Shown: piece after piece, positions 13,301-23,078 of the stretch
How the letters are laid out: each line of letters begins with the position of its first letter
Numbering within the stretch: the first letter of the stretch is position 1
Origin: Megalobrama amblycephala
Taxonomy: Eukaryota; Chordata; Actinopteri; Cypriniformes; Xenocyprididae
Reading direction: 5' to 3'
NCBI RefSeq assembly: GCF_018812025.1
Contig: NC_063061.1
Span: forward strand, 36,386,366 to 36,450,365
DNA length: 64,000 bases
Notes under the pieces: generated by a model
The model's input: the letters and a program-made list of their open reading frames with translations, nothing else
What the model was told of the DNA's origin: nothing
Databases searched by the model: none
Made by a program: the position numbers and the translations under genes

Positions 13301-15547
13301 TAACCAGATCAGAAGCCAGGTAAACTCACCTGCAGCACCACCAAATATCAGATCAAGGGCCTTTCTGACACTTTTTGCATGAACGAAGACTTAAAAGTCT
13401 AAAAAAATGAATTCAGTGTTTTTAACATTGATAATCAGAAATGTTTCTTGAGCTGCAAATCAGCATATTAGAATGATTTCTGAAGGATCATGTGACACTG
13501 AAGACTGGAGTAATGTGATTACAGGAATAAATTACATTTTAAAATATAATGAAATAAAAACAGCTATTTTAAATTGTAATAATATTTCACAACATTACTG
13601 TTTTTATTGTATTTTTGATCAAATAAATAGAGCCTTAATGATCATAAGAGACTTCATTAAAAATCTTTTAAACAGTATTGTAATTTATAAAATAAAATTT
13701 AAAAAACTGCAAAATGGGTAACAATTGGGTGCCAATTTAAGATGCCAATTTAAGTGATGTTAATAGGGTCTATCTAGTTTGGGACTTCATAATTAAAATT
13801 TGCTGATAATTTACTCACCCCCATGTCACTCAAGATGTTTCTGTCTTTCTTTCTTCAGTTGAAAAGAAATGAAGGTTTTTGAGGAAAACATTCCAGGATT
13901 TTTCTCCATATAGTGGACTTCACTGGGGTTCAACGGGTTGAAGGTCCAAATGTCAGTTTGAATGCAGCTTCAAAGAGCTCTACATGATCCCAGACGAGGA
14001 ATAAGAGTCTTATCTAGAGAAACCATCGGTCATTTTCTAAAAAAAAAAAAAAAAAAAAAACCATGTGTGTCACGCATTATGTAATCAAGTTAGAAAGGTC
14101 AGTGCCCTGTCCAAATACCCACACTTGCGGTCTTTGCACTTGACCACTTGTCTACTTACATGATGTATTTTCTGTATTTGGCCCAAGTGTTCAAGTGGGC
14201 GTGAAGACTGCAACTGTGTGTAGAACTTTTGATTGCCCAATGGGATGCACTTACAGTCTTGCAAAAAATGCATTTTAAAATACACTTCTAAATGGCTGTT
14301 CAGTGGTCGCTATGTAACTAACAGAAGACACAATTTTAAAATTGTGGTGTTTCTTTAAGTGATGATAATCAGTTGCAAATGATGTACAAAATACATAGTC
14401 TACTCATCTTTTCATTCAATAAAATGTGCAACACATTATATTTTACTACCAAATTATATGTAATATATAATTAATTTAACTTAGTCAAATGTTTTCCTTG
14501 ACATCTCGTGATTTCAGGGCATTTGAGTTCCTGAACAGAATGCATGATGGGATACGCTTAGCCTCGAATACTGTTCCAAAGCGTTATTCAAGATAGTGTG
14601 GGTTTAGTGTGCATTAAGTGCACTGCACTTGGGCATTTTTAAAACATGGGACAGTCTTGCGCACTTACTTCCTGTCATGTGCACGCGCTCTCAAGTGGCC
14701 AAGACCGCAAATGTTTACAAAGTGAACATACAAAGACTAAGTCAAACACCCTTTACAAAAAAAGTTAACCGCAGTACTAAGGCCTACAATCACGCGTGAC
14801 CTTTCCAATATGATTACGTAATGTGTGGCGCATCGCAGAGCAGTGCAAGATGAGCATTTGTGGATAAAAATTATATAATTTTCATTGTTTTTTTAGAAAG
14901 TGAGCGATGGTTTCTCTAGATAAGACTCTTATTCCTCGTCTGGGATCATGTAGAGCTCTTTGAAGCTGCACTGAAACTGACATTTGGACCTTCAAACTGT
15001 TGAACCCCAGTGAAGTCCACTATATGCAGAAAAATCCCGGAATGTTTTCATCAAAAACCTTCATTACTTTTCTACTGAAGAAAGAAAGACATGAACATCT
15101 TGGATGACATGGGAGTGAGTAAATTGTCAGGAAATATAGGATAATTTTTGCAAAATAAATTTGGTAACAGACTGGTTGAGCTTGATGAATGCAGTCAACA
15201 CTACAATGTGTGTAAAAAAAATGAGATGATGCTACTTATCATGCTATACTGCAGAAAAGGTCCAAATGATGTCACTTCCTATGTATCACAATTTTAACGG
15301 AAAGTTCAATTTCTTTATTAGCGGGATTTTATTAACAGGTTTGCATGAAACATTTGTAAGATAGATACATTTTACATTTTAGTATTTATAATGAGTTGTG
15401 TAAAACTAACTTGCATTAGTAGTTTTACGCCTTTATCACTTTATACTATTTGTGGAAAGTGCCTTATAAACCTTTGACTTATATTTTTATTTTGTCGTCT
15501 TCTCATACAGAAACAGACAACGAAAGCTGGGAACGAAGCTTCAGTGA
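5569..15547 (+). CDS. dolpp1: dolichyldiphosphatase 1 (8 coding exons, complete)
   Basis: Removes a phosphate from dolichyl diphosphate in the ER membrane so dolichyl phosphate can be reused for N-glycosylation. Coding exons, all with GT-AG borders: 5569-5644, 9215-9315, 9441-9525, 11351-11450, 12617-12715, 12983-13111, 13230-13319, 15511-15547 (717 nt, 238 aa, the usual vertebrate length). The PAP2-type phosphatase signature is visible: K77...R84-P85, P100-S-S-H103, and S153-R154 with H160 seven residues after S153. The last motif ends in Q164 rather than the Asp common in other PAP2 enzymes; from memory, vertebrate DOLPP1 shares this. Several hydrophobic stretches (about 32-53, 106-120, 138-151 and one in exon 6) fit a multi-pass membrane protein. 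The C-terminus ends in the family's basic [12 protein letters not shown] tail. The start ATG is the first in frame, and only a short extension is possible upstream. Identification is by protein similarity recalled from the family. Confidence 0.95.
5834..5843. promoter_or_regulatory. NRF1-type palindrome in dolpp1 intron 1
   Basis: GCGCATGCGC is a perfect palindrome matching the NRF1 consensus core. It lies about 190 bp inside intron 1, in the CpG-rich zone that continues past exon 1, so it may belong to the same promoter island. Binding is inferred only from the motif. Confidence 0.45.
6311..6538. mobile_element. hairpin element with (TA)n loop, copy 1
   Basis: Left arm 6311-6375 (ATGTAAAACGTGCAAACATA...) is the reverse complement of right arm 6476-6538. 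The loop is a pure TA run of about 88 bp (6389-6476). In dolpp1 intron 1. Confidence 0.75.
6541..6722. mobile_element. hairpin element with (TA)n loop, copy 2
   Basis: Starts CTATAAGTGGGC and ends GCCCACTTATAG, with about 65-bp arms that are almost perfect reverse complements around a TA run (about 6611-6652). Lies only 2 bp after the first hairpin, and their inner arms share AGATAAAGCA and TTTGGCAAAT. Confidence 0.75.
6985..9078. repeat. mosaic of nested foldback elements in dolpp1 intron 1
   Basis: Begins with a TTAAAGGGATAGTTCACC end (about 6990). A foldback (about 7457-7545 against 7685-7770) with a CTACTG right end at 7847 interrupts it. Parts of 7175-7400 are repeated directly at about 7880-8040 and 8335-8385; related arms recur at 8795-8935. 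A small CAGTAG...-ended element with TA flank lies at about 9002-9078. Boundaries are approximate. Confidence 0.55.
10312..10348. repeat. (TA)n microsatellite
   Basis: Pure TA dinucleotide run in dolpp1 intron 3. The rest of this intron (9526-11350) shows nothing recognised. Confidence 0.9.
11505..11690 (-). repeat. interspersed repeat R1, copy 2
   Basis: Reverse-strand copy: TGTCACATGATCCTTCAGAA at about 11660-11680, with TTTGATCAAAAATACAGT at about 11516-11533. In dolpp1 intron 4. Confidence 0.7.
12816..12886 (+). repeat. LINE-type 3' tail fragment
   Basis: GTGCTATATAAATAAA followed by short degenerate CTTGC-type repeats is the common 3' end of CR1/L2-type LINEs in fish. In dolpp1 intron 5. 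Class assignment is from memory of the tail sequence. Confidence 0.5.
13440..13640 (+). repeat. interspersed repeat R1, copy 3
   Basis: Contains TTCTGAAGGATCATGTGACA (about 13478) and the downstream TGTATTTTTGATCAAATAAA. In dolpp1 intron 7. Confidence 0.7.
13795..15139. mobile_element. long foldback transposon, family F1 copy 2
   Basis: Left arm (about 13795-14045) and right arm (about 14880-15139) are reverse complements and match the arms at 442-1309. The middle (14046-14880) is longer than in copy 1 and contains unrelated sequence, possibly a later insertion. In dolpp1 intron 7. Confidence 0.75.
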
Positions 15548-17400
15548 TTTGCTGCAAAACCCCAGTGAAAACTGACCATACACACACATGCACACACACA
15601 CACACACTCTCAAACACACTGGAGTTTCATAGTCTGGACTGTTCTTGTTGATGTGAAAGCGCAGAACAGTGTACTTGTGGACCAAAGGAGCGAGTTTGAA
15701 TCGCAGACGTGACCGTTATTATCACATGACCCAACCGTTCGCACGACAACATGGCCTTCTCCTCCCCCCGTCCTTAGGCTGCCCCTGCGTTCCTAATGCA
15801 TGCAGACCGTGCAAGAGACAAAGCTATTTAATGACAAATGTAATATATATTTTATTCATTAACGTTCACAGGGACGATCTTAACGGTGACGTGGAGTGAG
15901 GTGGAAGTGAGTGAAAGAGAGTTTTACAACGTGGCAAACCTATCAGCATGGCATTATTTTTATTTAAACGACACGTTAAAGGACCAGGGAAAGGAAAGTG
16001 AGAATTTAAGGCTGGGTAGTAAAAACAGGAGAGGAGGAGGAGGGGAGGAATGCAGAAACAAATGCCATATTGAAAACAGACGAGGGGGGTGGGGGAAAGA
16101 AAATAGCTTTTGCTCGTTTGTATATCCTAAAAGAAAGAAATCTTCCAGGTGAATATCGCATAAAGGTCATGTTTTACCCCAAAATAATTTTTTTGCATTT
16201 TTTATTCTCATTACTGTTATTTTTACTGCATATTGCATTACAGAATGTGCTTTCTTGTCATGAAAATTGTTGTCATAATGGTCCAAAAACAGGCTTTGTT
16301 TTCTTTAAGCAAAATACATTTCTTTCTTTTGATTTTGGGGTGAAACGCAACACGTTCTCGACAGGCTTTGCGAAATTCACCTTGGATTCCTGTCAAAAAG
16401 TGTAATGTAAACTGAAATAATTTGCACTTTGTCAATTCGAAAGACTTTAAAAAAAGTCATATTAACACTAGTTTTTTGTAGAGGCAAGGATTCTTGTATT
16501 TCTGCTCTTTGCCAGTCCTTTTTGTTTTAAAGTTTGTCCACTGACAGATGGTCACCCAAGCAGCCCTTTTGCTTTCGATTTTTCCTCCAGATGTCCGTGA
16601 GCAGGATTTGCTAAATGTTTTGTGCATAAAGGCATTTCAGAACATGGAGATGTTACAACTAGTTCCAGATTTATTTCAAGTGGTGCTGGGAACAAAATTA
16701 GGTCATGGGAACAAAATTAGTGCCTGTGTTTGGTCAGAATAATGTAGTACTTCTGTTTCAACCCTATTCACGTTATCTTGTGTTGTACTTGCAAAAGGCG
16801 TTTCATTCTGCAACATCACATATCGCCTTTTCCAGATTTATTGGGCCTTAATTCAGCAGATGGCTCCATTGCATCATGTTTGTTTCAGTGTGCAGATGAT
16901 ATGCAGTAATATTTAATAATATTTGAATTGTCATTCCTTTTTTATTAATGCAATGAACATCTCAAAGGATGCATTTTGACAGTGCAGAAAATAATTCTCA
17001 GCTTTTTAATATTAACACTTTTTTTTTTTTTTCTATTTCTGACCCATTTTTCCCCTGATGTGGGCCATTTTCTCACCTGACATCTCTGCTCTAATTTCCG
17101 CTTAAAACATTCCCATAATACCACTTTTGAGTATTTAAGGACGGCTTTGCAACTGCTACAACAGGAAAAGATTACATGTCAAATGGAAATATGAAAAAGG
17201 ACATAATAAAAATCTGAACCCAATCCTCAGGTGAACTCTAGCATGTACCGAGGCCTCTGTTCTTTTAGGATGATGTAGAAACTGTCTGTGACGGGGTGTT
17301 TATATAAAGGGAAGGGAGGTTATTATTGCATAACTCTAAGATGATCCTCTCTTTTATCATGTGTAATTCATATCAGGCTGAATAAAAAACAAAATATGTT
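15548..17400 (+). other. dolpp1: dolpp1 3' UTR and flank with candidate poly(A) signals
   Basis: Non-coding sequence after the dolpp1 stop. It holds a short CA repeat (about 15580-15606) and a purine-rich patch (about 16028-16100). AATAAA hexamers at 17205-17210 and 17381-17386 are the best-placed poly(A) signals, which would give a 3' UTR of 1.7-1.85 kb. No convincing ORF is present. The real end needs RNA data. Confidence 0.45.
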
Positions 17401-17985
17401 TATGTATGAACTGTTGCAGTTATTAGTGCTGGTCTGAGCAAATGTGCATGCTGATTTCTTGTGTAATAGCAAAAGATTTATTTATTTAATGTGTATCATA
17501 AGGTCCTAACGTCTACAAACATGCATACTAGTTATTTAATCCAGTGAATCTCAACCTTTTTTGAGTAATGGACCCCTGTCATATTTAGAACCGTTCTCAA
17601 GGACCCCAGAATAATACTGGCTCATTGGTATCATTAATGTCTTTGTGACAAACAAATGCAAATAAGTATAATTTACTACTATGTTAGTTGACTTGTTCCC
17701 ATAAAAGATGATAATGTATGTATAATAGGACTTAATATTGGACATGTCATATGTCAAACTATACAAATATTCATATTCAGATATTTTATAAGGATGCTTT
17801 GGCATTTCGTCAAGGACCACTAGGGGTCCACAGACCCCTGGTTGAGAAACTGATTTAATCTTTATTCATTCTCAGTATTTATTTATCATAATTCCCATTC
17901 ATTTCCAGCATTCGTTTGACCCTTTGCAAAGACCCCTCCCTCACAGAGTGAAAAATATGTTGTGGAGCAAAGAGGACACTGATAA

Positions 17986-18304
17986 CTATGGAAGCTTGTT
18001 TCCTCCATGAAATAAAAAATAAAAAAGGTAATTGCAACTTTTTATCTCACAATTCTGACTTCTTTCTCAGAATTGAAAGATATAAACTCAAAATTGCAAG
18101 TAAAAAAAGTCAGAATTGCGAGTTTGTATCTTGCAATTCTGACTTTACTCGTGTTATAATGTCCAATTGTGAGGGGGGAAAAAGACTTTCTCACAAGTGC
18201 GAGTTTGCATCTCACAATTCTGACTTTTTCTCAGAATTGCAAGATTTAAATTCAATTACCTTCTTTCTTTTTTTTAATTAAGTGACGGAGACAAGCTTCC
18301 ATAG
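17986..18304. mobile_element. 'AGAATTG'-rich foldback element, copy 1
   Basis: Ends TATGGAAGCTTGT and ACAAGCTTCCATA. The interior is built of repeated CTCACAATTCTGAC / GTCAGAATTGCGAG units on both strands, a minisatellite-like palindrome. No coding role. Confidence 0.65.
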
Positions 18305-18323
18305 ATGGCCCGACAGACAAGAT

Positions 18324-19075
18324 TATGGAAGCTTGTTTCCAACGCTGAATAAAAAAAGACGATTGCAACCTTTTATCTCGCAATTCTGAGAAGAAACGCC
18401 ATTGCGAGTTATAATGTCAGAATTGCGAGACAACACAAGTGCGAGAAATAAAGTCAGAGTAGCAAGTTATAAACTAGATATAACTCGCAATTCTTAGTTT
18501 AGTTTTTTTTCGCAATTGCGAGTTTATATCTCGCAATTCTGACTTCTTTTCTCAGAACTGTGAGATATAAACTCGCAAGTTATAAAGTCCAATTCTGATT
18601 AAAAGAGACTAACTCCGTCCGAATTCGCGTACTGTTGAGTAGATACTACATTTGAATTAAAATGTACTTAACGACCGTTTAAAAAGTACATTCTATATAG
18701 TATGAAAGCATGTAGTATGGATGAATTTGGATGTACTACATCCACCATGTTACTGTCACATGACCTACCAGCGTCAGTTACGTCCCTTCAACATGGGATA
18801 GTAAAGTGTCCATCATAATTCATCCGGGTACTTTTCGCATACTATTTTTCGCGTACTATATAGTAGAGAATTAATTCGATTTCGGACGCAGCGACTGACT
18901 TTTTTTTCTCAGAGTTGCGAGTTTACGTTTCACAATTCTAACTTTATATCTTGCAATTGCCTGTTATAAAGTCAGAATTGTGTGTTATAAACCTAGAATT
19001 GCCTGTTATAAAGTCAGAATTGTGTGTTATAAACCTAGAATTGCGTGATATAAAGTCAGAATCGTAATTCTGTCT
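18324..19075. mobile_element. 'AGAATTG'-rich element, copy 2, interrupted
   Basis: Starts with the same TATGGAAGCTTGTTTCC end, followed by the same repeat units, interrupted at about 18612-18898 by another element, then resumes (CAGAATTGTGTGTTATAAAC repeated) until about 19075. The right end is not clear. Confidence 0.55.
18612..18898. mobile_element. MITE nested in 'AGAATTG' element
   Basis: TCCGTCCGAATTCGCGTACT at the left and GAATTAATTCGATTTCGGAC at the right form imperfect inverted ends of about 15-20 bp; inner sequences CGCGTACT and AGTACGCG-type are also mirrored. No ORF. Confidence 0.55.
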
Positions 19076-19106
19076 TTTAAATTTTGCCTTTTTTTAAAGA
19101 TATTCA

Positions 19107-19590
19107 ACCGTTTTGTGGCTCTTTAATGTGTTACGACAAATCGCTGTAATGTCTCAGTTCAAGCGGCATGTGAATCATCTCTTCCTGCTAGTAATAAACA
19201 TGAATTAACATTAGAAGGTAGACTATATGTTGTTACAACTGCAGAAATACATCAATACACACCATGTTTTAAGTTCAAGTCCACCAACGTTAATCGACCC
19301 TTCGCCAGGAGATTGATTGACAGGCGATCTAACCAAGTATAATGGCGAATCTGCCATTTTGTCCGACAAAGCAGTCAGGGGAGTTAGCAGATTGACATCG
19401 GTGAACTTGAACTTGAAAAATTGTGTGTACTGACGTCTTTCTGCGATTGAAACAACATACCTTCTGATGTTCATTCATGTTTATTTGATGCTTTAAATTA
19501 ACAAGTAAGAATAGATGATCGGTTCACGAGCCGCTTGAACTGAGGCGCTACAGTGATCTGTCACGACACAATAAAGAGCCACAAAATGGT
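19107..19590. mobile_element. foldback DNA element
   Basis: ACCGTTTTGTGGCTCTTTA at the left mirrors TAAAGAGCCACAAAATGGT at the right. Inner arms also pair, for example CAGTTCAAGCGGC with GCCGCTTGAACTG. No transposase. Confidence 0.7.
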
Positions 19591-21120
19591 ATTTATTGTT
19601 TAAATTTCTTTAAAAATGACAAAATTTTAAATTTGTTTCATATCAAAAGTAACCTGCTCTGTCTAGTCTGTCGACATGTTGTCAGTTCAGTCCTCTTTGC
19701 ACTGCAATGTATTATTCACGGCATGAGAACATGATGTGTGGCGAGAGATCGGCATGGCTTGTTGGACGTAGCAACAGTAACTAAAGGGGGCGGGTCTTTG
19801 CAAATGGTGAATTGTATTAACTTACCTGTGTTTGTTTGTCAGACCAAATGGCTGATTCAGTGTCATGATTGACTCCAAGGCTTCAGTTTAACTGAATTAT
19901 TAGCAAATCTATGTACTGTTTTTTTAATTAACTAATCAAAACTATAGTTTTGGTATACATTGAAATTAATATTTTAATATTTTTAAATTATTAAAGTAGA
20001 GGTACACTTCTGGTGGATCCATGATGGTCAATATTCATATTCATGCATTTTATTCATATTTCATGTTAATAAGTTATGGCTTATGATTTATCAATATTAC
20101 TTTTGATTTCATATATTCATGTACTCTTACTCCATAAATTAATCCTCATCATATTTTCAAGTATTTACTCTTTAATGTACTCCTTTATGGTTATTCTTCT
20201 TTTATCTTTAAGAGTATGCTTGCTTGCAATATTCAATTGTTCTTCAAGTGACGGGTCATGTCGACACGTTTGTGGTTAGATATTGGACGCCTGCCTACTG
20301 CAGAAGCGATGATGTTTTCAGAATTAGTTGCTCATTTGATCTTGACGTACCTTTATATCAAAATATGTTTCCATTTCTTCAGACATGTGATAATGCAAGA
20401 TCTGCAAAATTCAAATTCAATCAAAACAACACCTTTTGTATCTATTTCCATCTATCTTTGACATTTGACCAGTCACTCTGACCTAGCCGTTACACCAACT
20501 ATGACATAATGGATAAATCCGTTTGACCTTTTCTTATTAGACCAAAACATAAGTTTGAGTGGGATGTAAGTTTTCCTATGCTTATGGTATAAAACGGACT
20601 GGATCTTTGATAGTTTAGCTTTTCTTTGCTCATTTTGCTTCTCGCATCTCTTCTGCATCTTCTACTTCTGTTTCTTCTCTTCTACTTCTCATTTCATTCT
20701 GCAAATGTCTTAATTTTGTTCCTTCTTTCTCTACATTCTGATCTTCATCTAATAGATACAATACTCTAGATTTTATTATCAACTATTAATTACTTAATTT
20801 GTTTCTCTATAATTTTTACTTAATGAATTTGTTATTATCAACTTCTGATTTATGCATTATTTTTTACATTTCACTAGCTGTATATATTTATAGCAAATCT
20901 ATGTAATATATATTTTTAAATATAAAACTATAGTTTCGGTATACACTGAAATTAGTATTTTAATATTTTTTAGTAGTTTTACACAAAAAAACAATCATAA
21001 TGTAAACCTAACCTACTCCTTGAACAATTCTTACATAATTATCTTCCTTGTGCATGTTTATTTCACAACTTTAATCAAGCGTTTTACTAATTGTCCAGAA
21101 GGCCATTTCAATAACACAAG
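19591..21120. other. intergenic, upstream of setx promoter
   Basis: AT-rich sequence without recognised genes. A short block (CTATAGTTTTGGTATACA..., about 19940) recurs at about 20928, hinting at an old duplication. Confidence 0.4.
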
Positions 21121-21374
21121 CCCTTTATATTCGCGAAGCGCGCGTTATGGAGCTGCGCAGGCGCAATGGGCCTCACAGTCCGATCCCTTACGTCACCGCA
21201 GCGCGACTCTGTTACAGCAGGCGTGTTTTCAGTGGAGAGCAAAATCGAGCGCAAAATAGAGACCATGTAAAACATACTACTGAGTGGACATAAGGTATTT
21301 ACAACCGTGTCAGTGTGGGGAAGAGATGAAACAACCCTGAAAGACTCAAAGTTTCCTCCGTTGGAGCTTTGTGG
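21121..21374 (+). promoter_or_regulatory. setx: setx promoter and candidate non-coding exon 1
   Basis: A CpG-rich island in AT-rich surroundings about 1.9 kb before the setx ATG. It carries an NRF1-like TGCGCAGGCGCA (about 21154-21165) and a CRE/ATF-like TTACGTCAC (about 21188-21196), typical of TATA-less housekeeping promoters. A good splice donor (GTGG^GTAAGC, intron from 21375) could join to the acceptor at 23071-23072 just before the coding start. Exon limits are inferred; the 5' end is not visible. Confidence 0.5.
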
Positions 21375-23072
21375 GTAAGCTGATTTTGTATGTAACGTTA
21401 TTCCTCGTGTTTACATTTGATTTAGTGTGATTTAGTCTTTTTCCTGCAGAGACCTCATGGTTTATGCCTCTGACATGCTTTATGTTAAAAAGTAAATGCT
21501 CCGTTTTATGTGTATTCAACTGTAGCACGTCTTTTGTTAGTGTAAATTTGAGAAAAGTTTAGCTTATGCTTTCTCTTACTTTTTGTGGATACTGTAAACC
21601 TTCGTGTTAATCCAAAATATTTTGTTTTCTCCTCCCCATTGTTGGTCATTGAGTGTTTGCAGGCTCTTGACTCAATGGTGGTTTTGTTTTTTTGTGAACG
21701 TTAAATCAAAGCAGGAAACACCCACACTGTCTGATAAGTTTCGTTTCTTAATAATCTGCTAATTTGTTTACCTTATTTTAGGTTAATTCAAATAAGGACA
21801 TTTATATCCACTAATCTGACCATCAGAAATATAAATGATTAAATTAGAAACTATATTCACATATTTGCATTGAACAGAAAATGTACCTGCAGCTGCATAG
21901 TTAACACACCCTTATTTTATTGTATGATTACAATCATTGTACAACATAAAATGGATGCTGCAGAAGTGGGTGTGTTAACCTTGATTTGTGTACATATTAG
22001 TCCACTCAAGTGTTTCATCTTATCTGCTGAATGTTATGTCTGTTCACACTTTATCGGCCATTACATCATTGTTTGTGATTTGAGAACTTTTTGATTTGAT
22101 AAATTATATTTACAATCTGATTTCTCTTAGTTTGTGTGCCGTTTTTGCTCATGAAACGGTGTCTATTGGATTAATGGTGTTGCAGAAAAAGTTTAAATGG
22201 TTGTACAGAAAGGTTCACCTGATATTAATTAACTGGTTCAGATAAAACACATCTGTTATGATTGTACTGTCATCACCGAAAAGGTTAATCCACTGTTATT
22301 TCTGAAGGCCATGGTCAGGAATGTATTAGTCCGATATGAAGACTGTTTGTGTAATCAACTTGTATAATGTTCATACTGTTGCTAAAAAGATGGGCTTTGG
22401 AGAAATGGGAGAGAAGAATGCGTTTTTACTATAGGGCTGGGAGATATGACTATATAAAATGATGATACAAGCAGGGTTGCCAGGTTTTCACAACATAACC
22501 TGCCCAATTGCTCCTCAAAACTAGCTCAAAGGCACTTCAGGGAGGGTCCCAGGGATAAAATTGCATCCCAGGGAGTGTAATTTGCATTTTTGGCAGGGTT
22601 CCCCTGATAAAATTCGCATTCCAGGGACTAAAAGTCATGTTATTTTGGGTCGATTCAACCTGCAGACATTTAAAAACAACCCTCGGCAGCAGTGCAGAAG
22701 TAGCAGAAAACAGTGGATACAAGTTTTTAGACTAGCTATATTGCATTTCTAGTATTGTGTAGCACATATATCAGTGTTGCAGTGATCTGTTACACATTTG
22801 AGCGTTCAAAAGCAATTAAAAGTTTTAAAATTTGATGGTTTGGTGCAAAGCAAGAGTACACAATTTTCAAATTATTAATGGAAGTAAGATCAGATGTAGT
22901 AGGTGAGAAGTCTGATACTCGGGAGGAAGTAATTAAGAGATTTTAGAGGTGTAACTGGAGATTCTCCGTGAATCAACTTGACTTTGATGATAAAGTTTGT
23001 CTTTTGACATCAAAACACGCAGAGAAGACTTCAAGAACGTACTAAGCTATCGATGTGTCTGTGTATGCACAG
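21375..23072. other. setx: candidate setx 5' intron
   Basis: Between the candidate non-coding exon and the coding start. No gene. A patch at about 22490-22640 with repeated CCCAGGGA/CCAGGGA words may be an old repeat. Confidence 0.4.
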
Positions 23073-23078
23073 GTGATC

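Noticed and set aside
15886..16405. Overlapping ORFs of 88 and 111 residues after dolpp1
   Set aside because: They lie in the 3' UTR, are low-complexity in part and show no family similarity.
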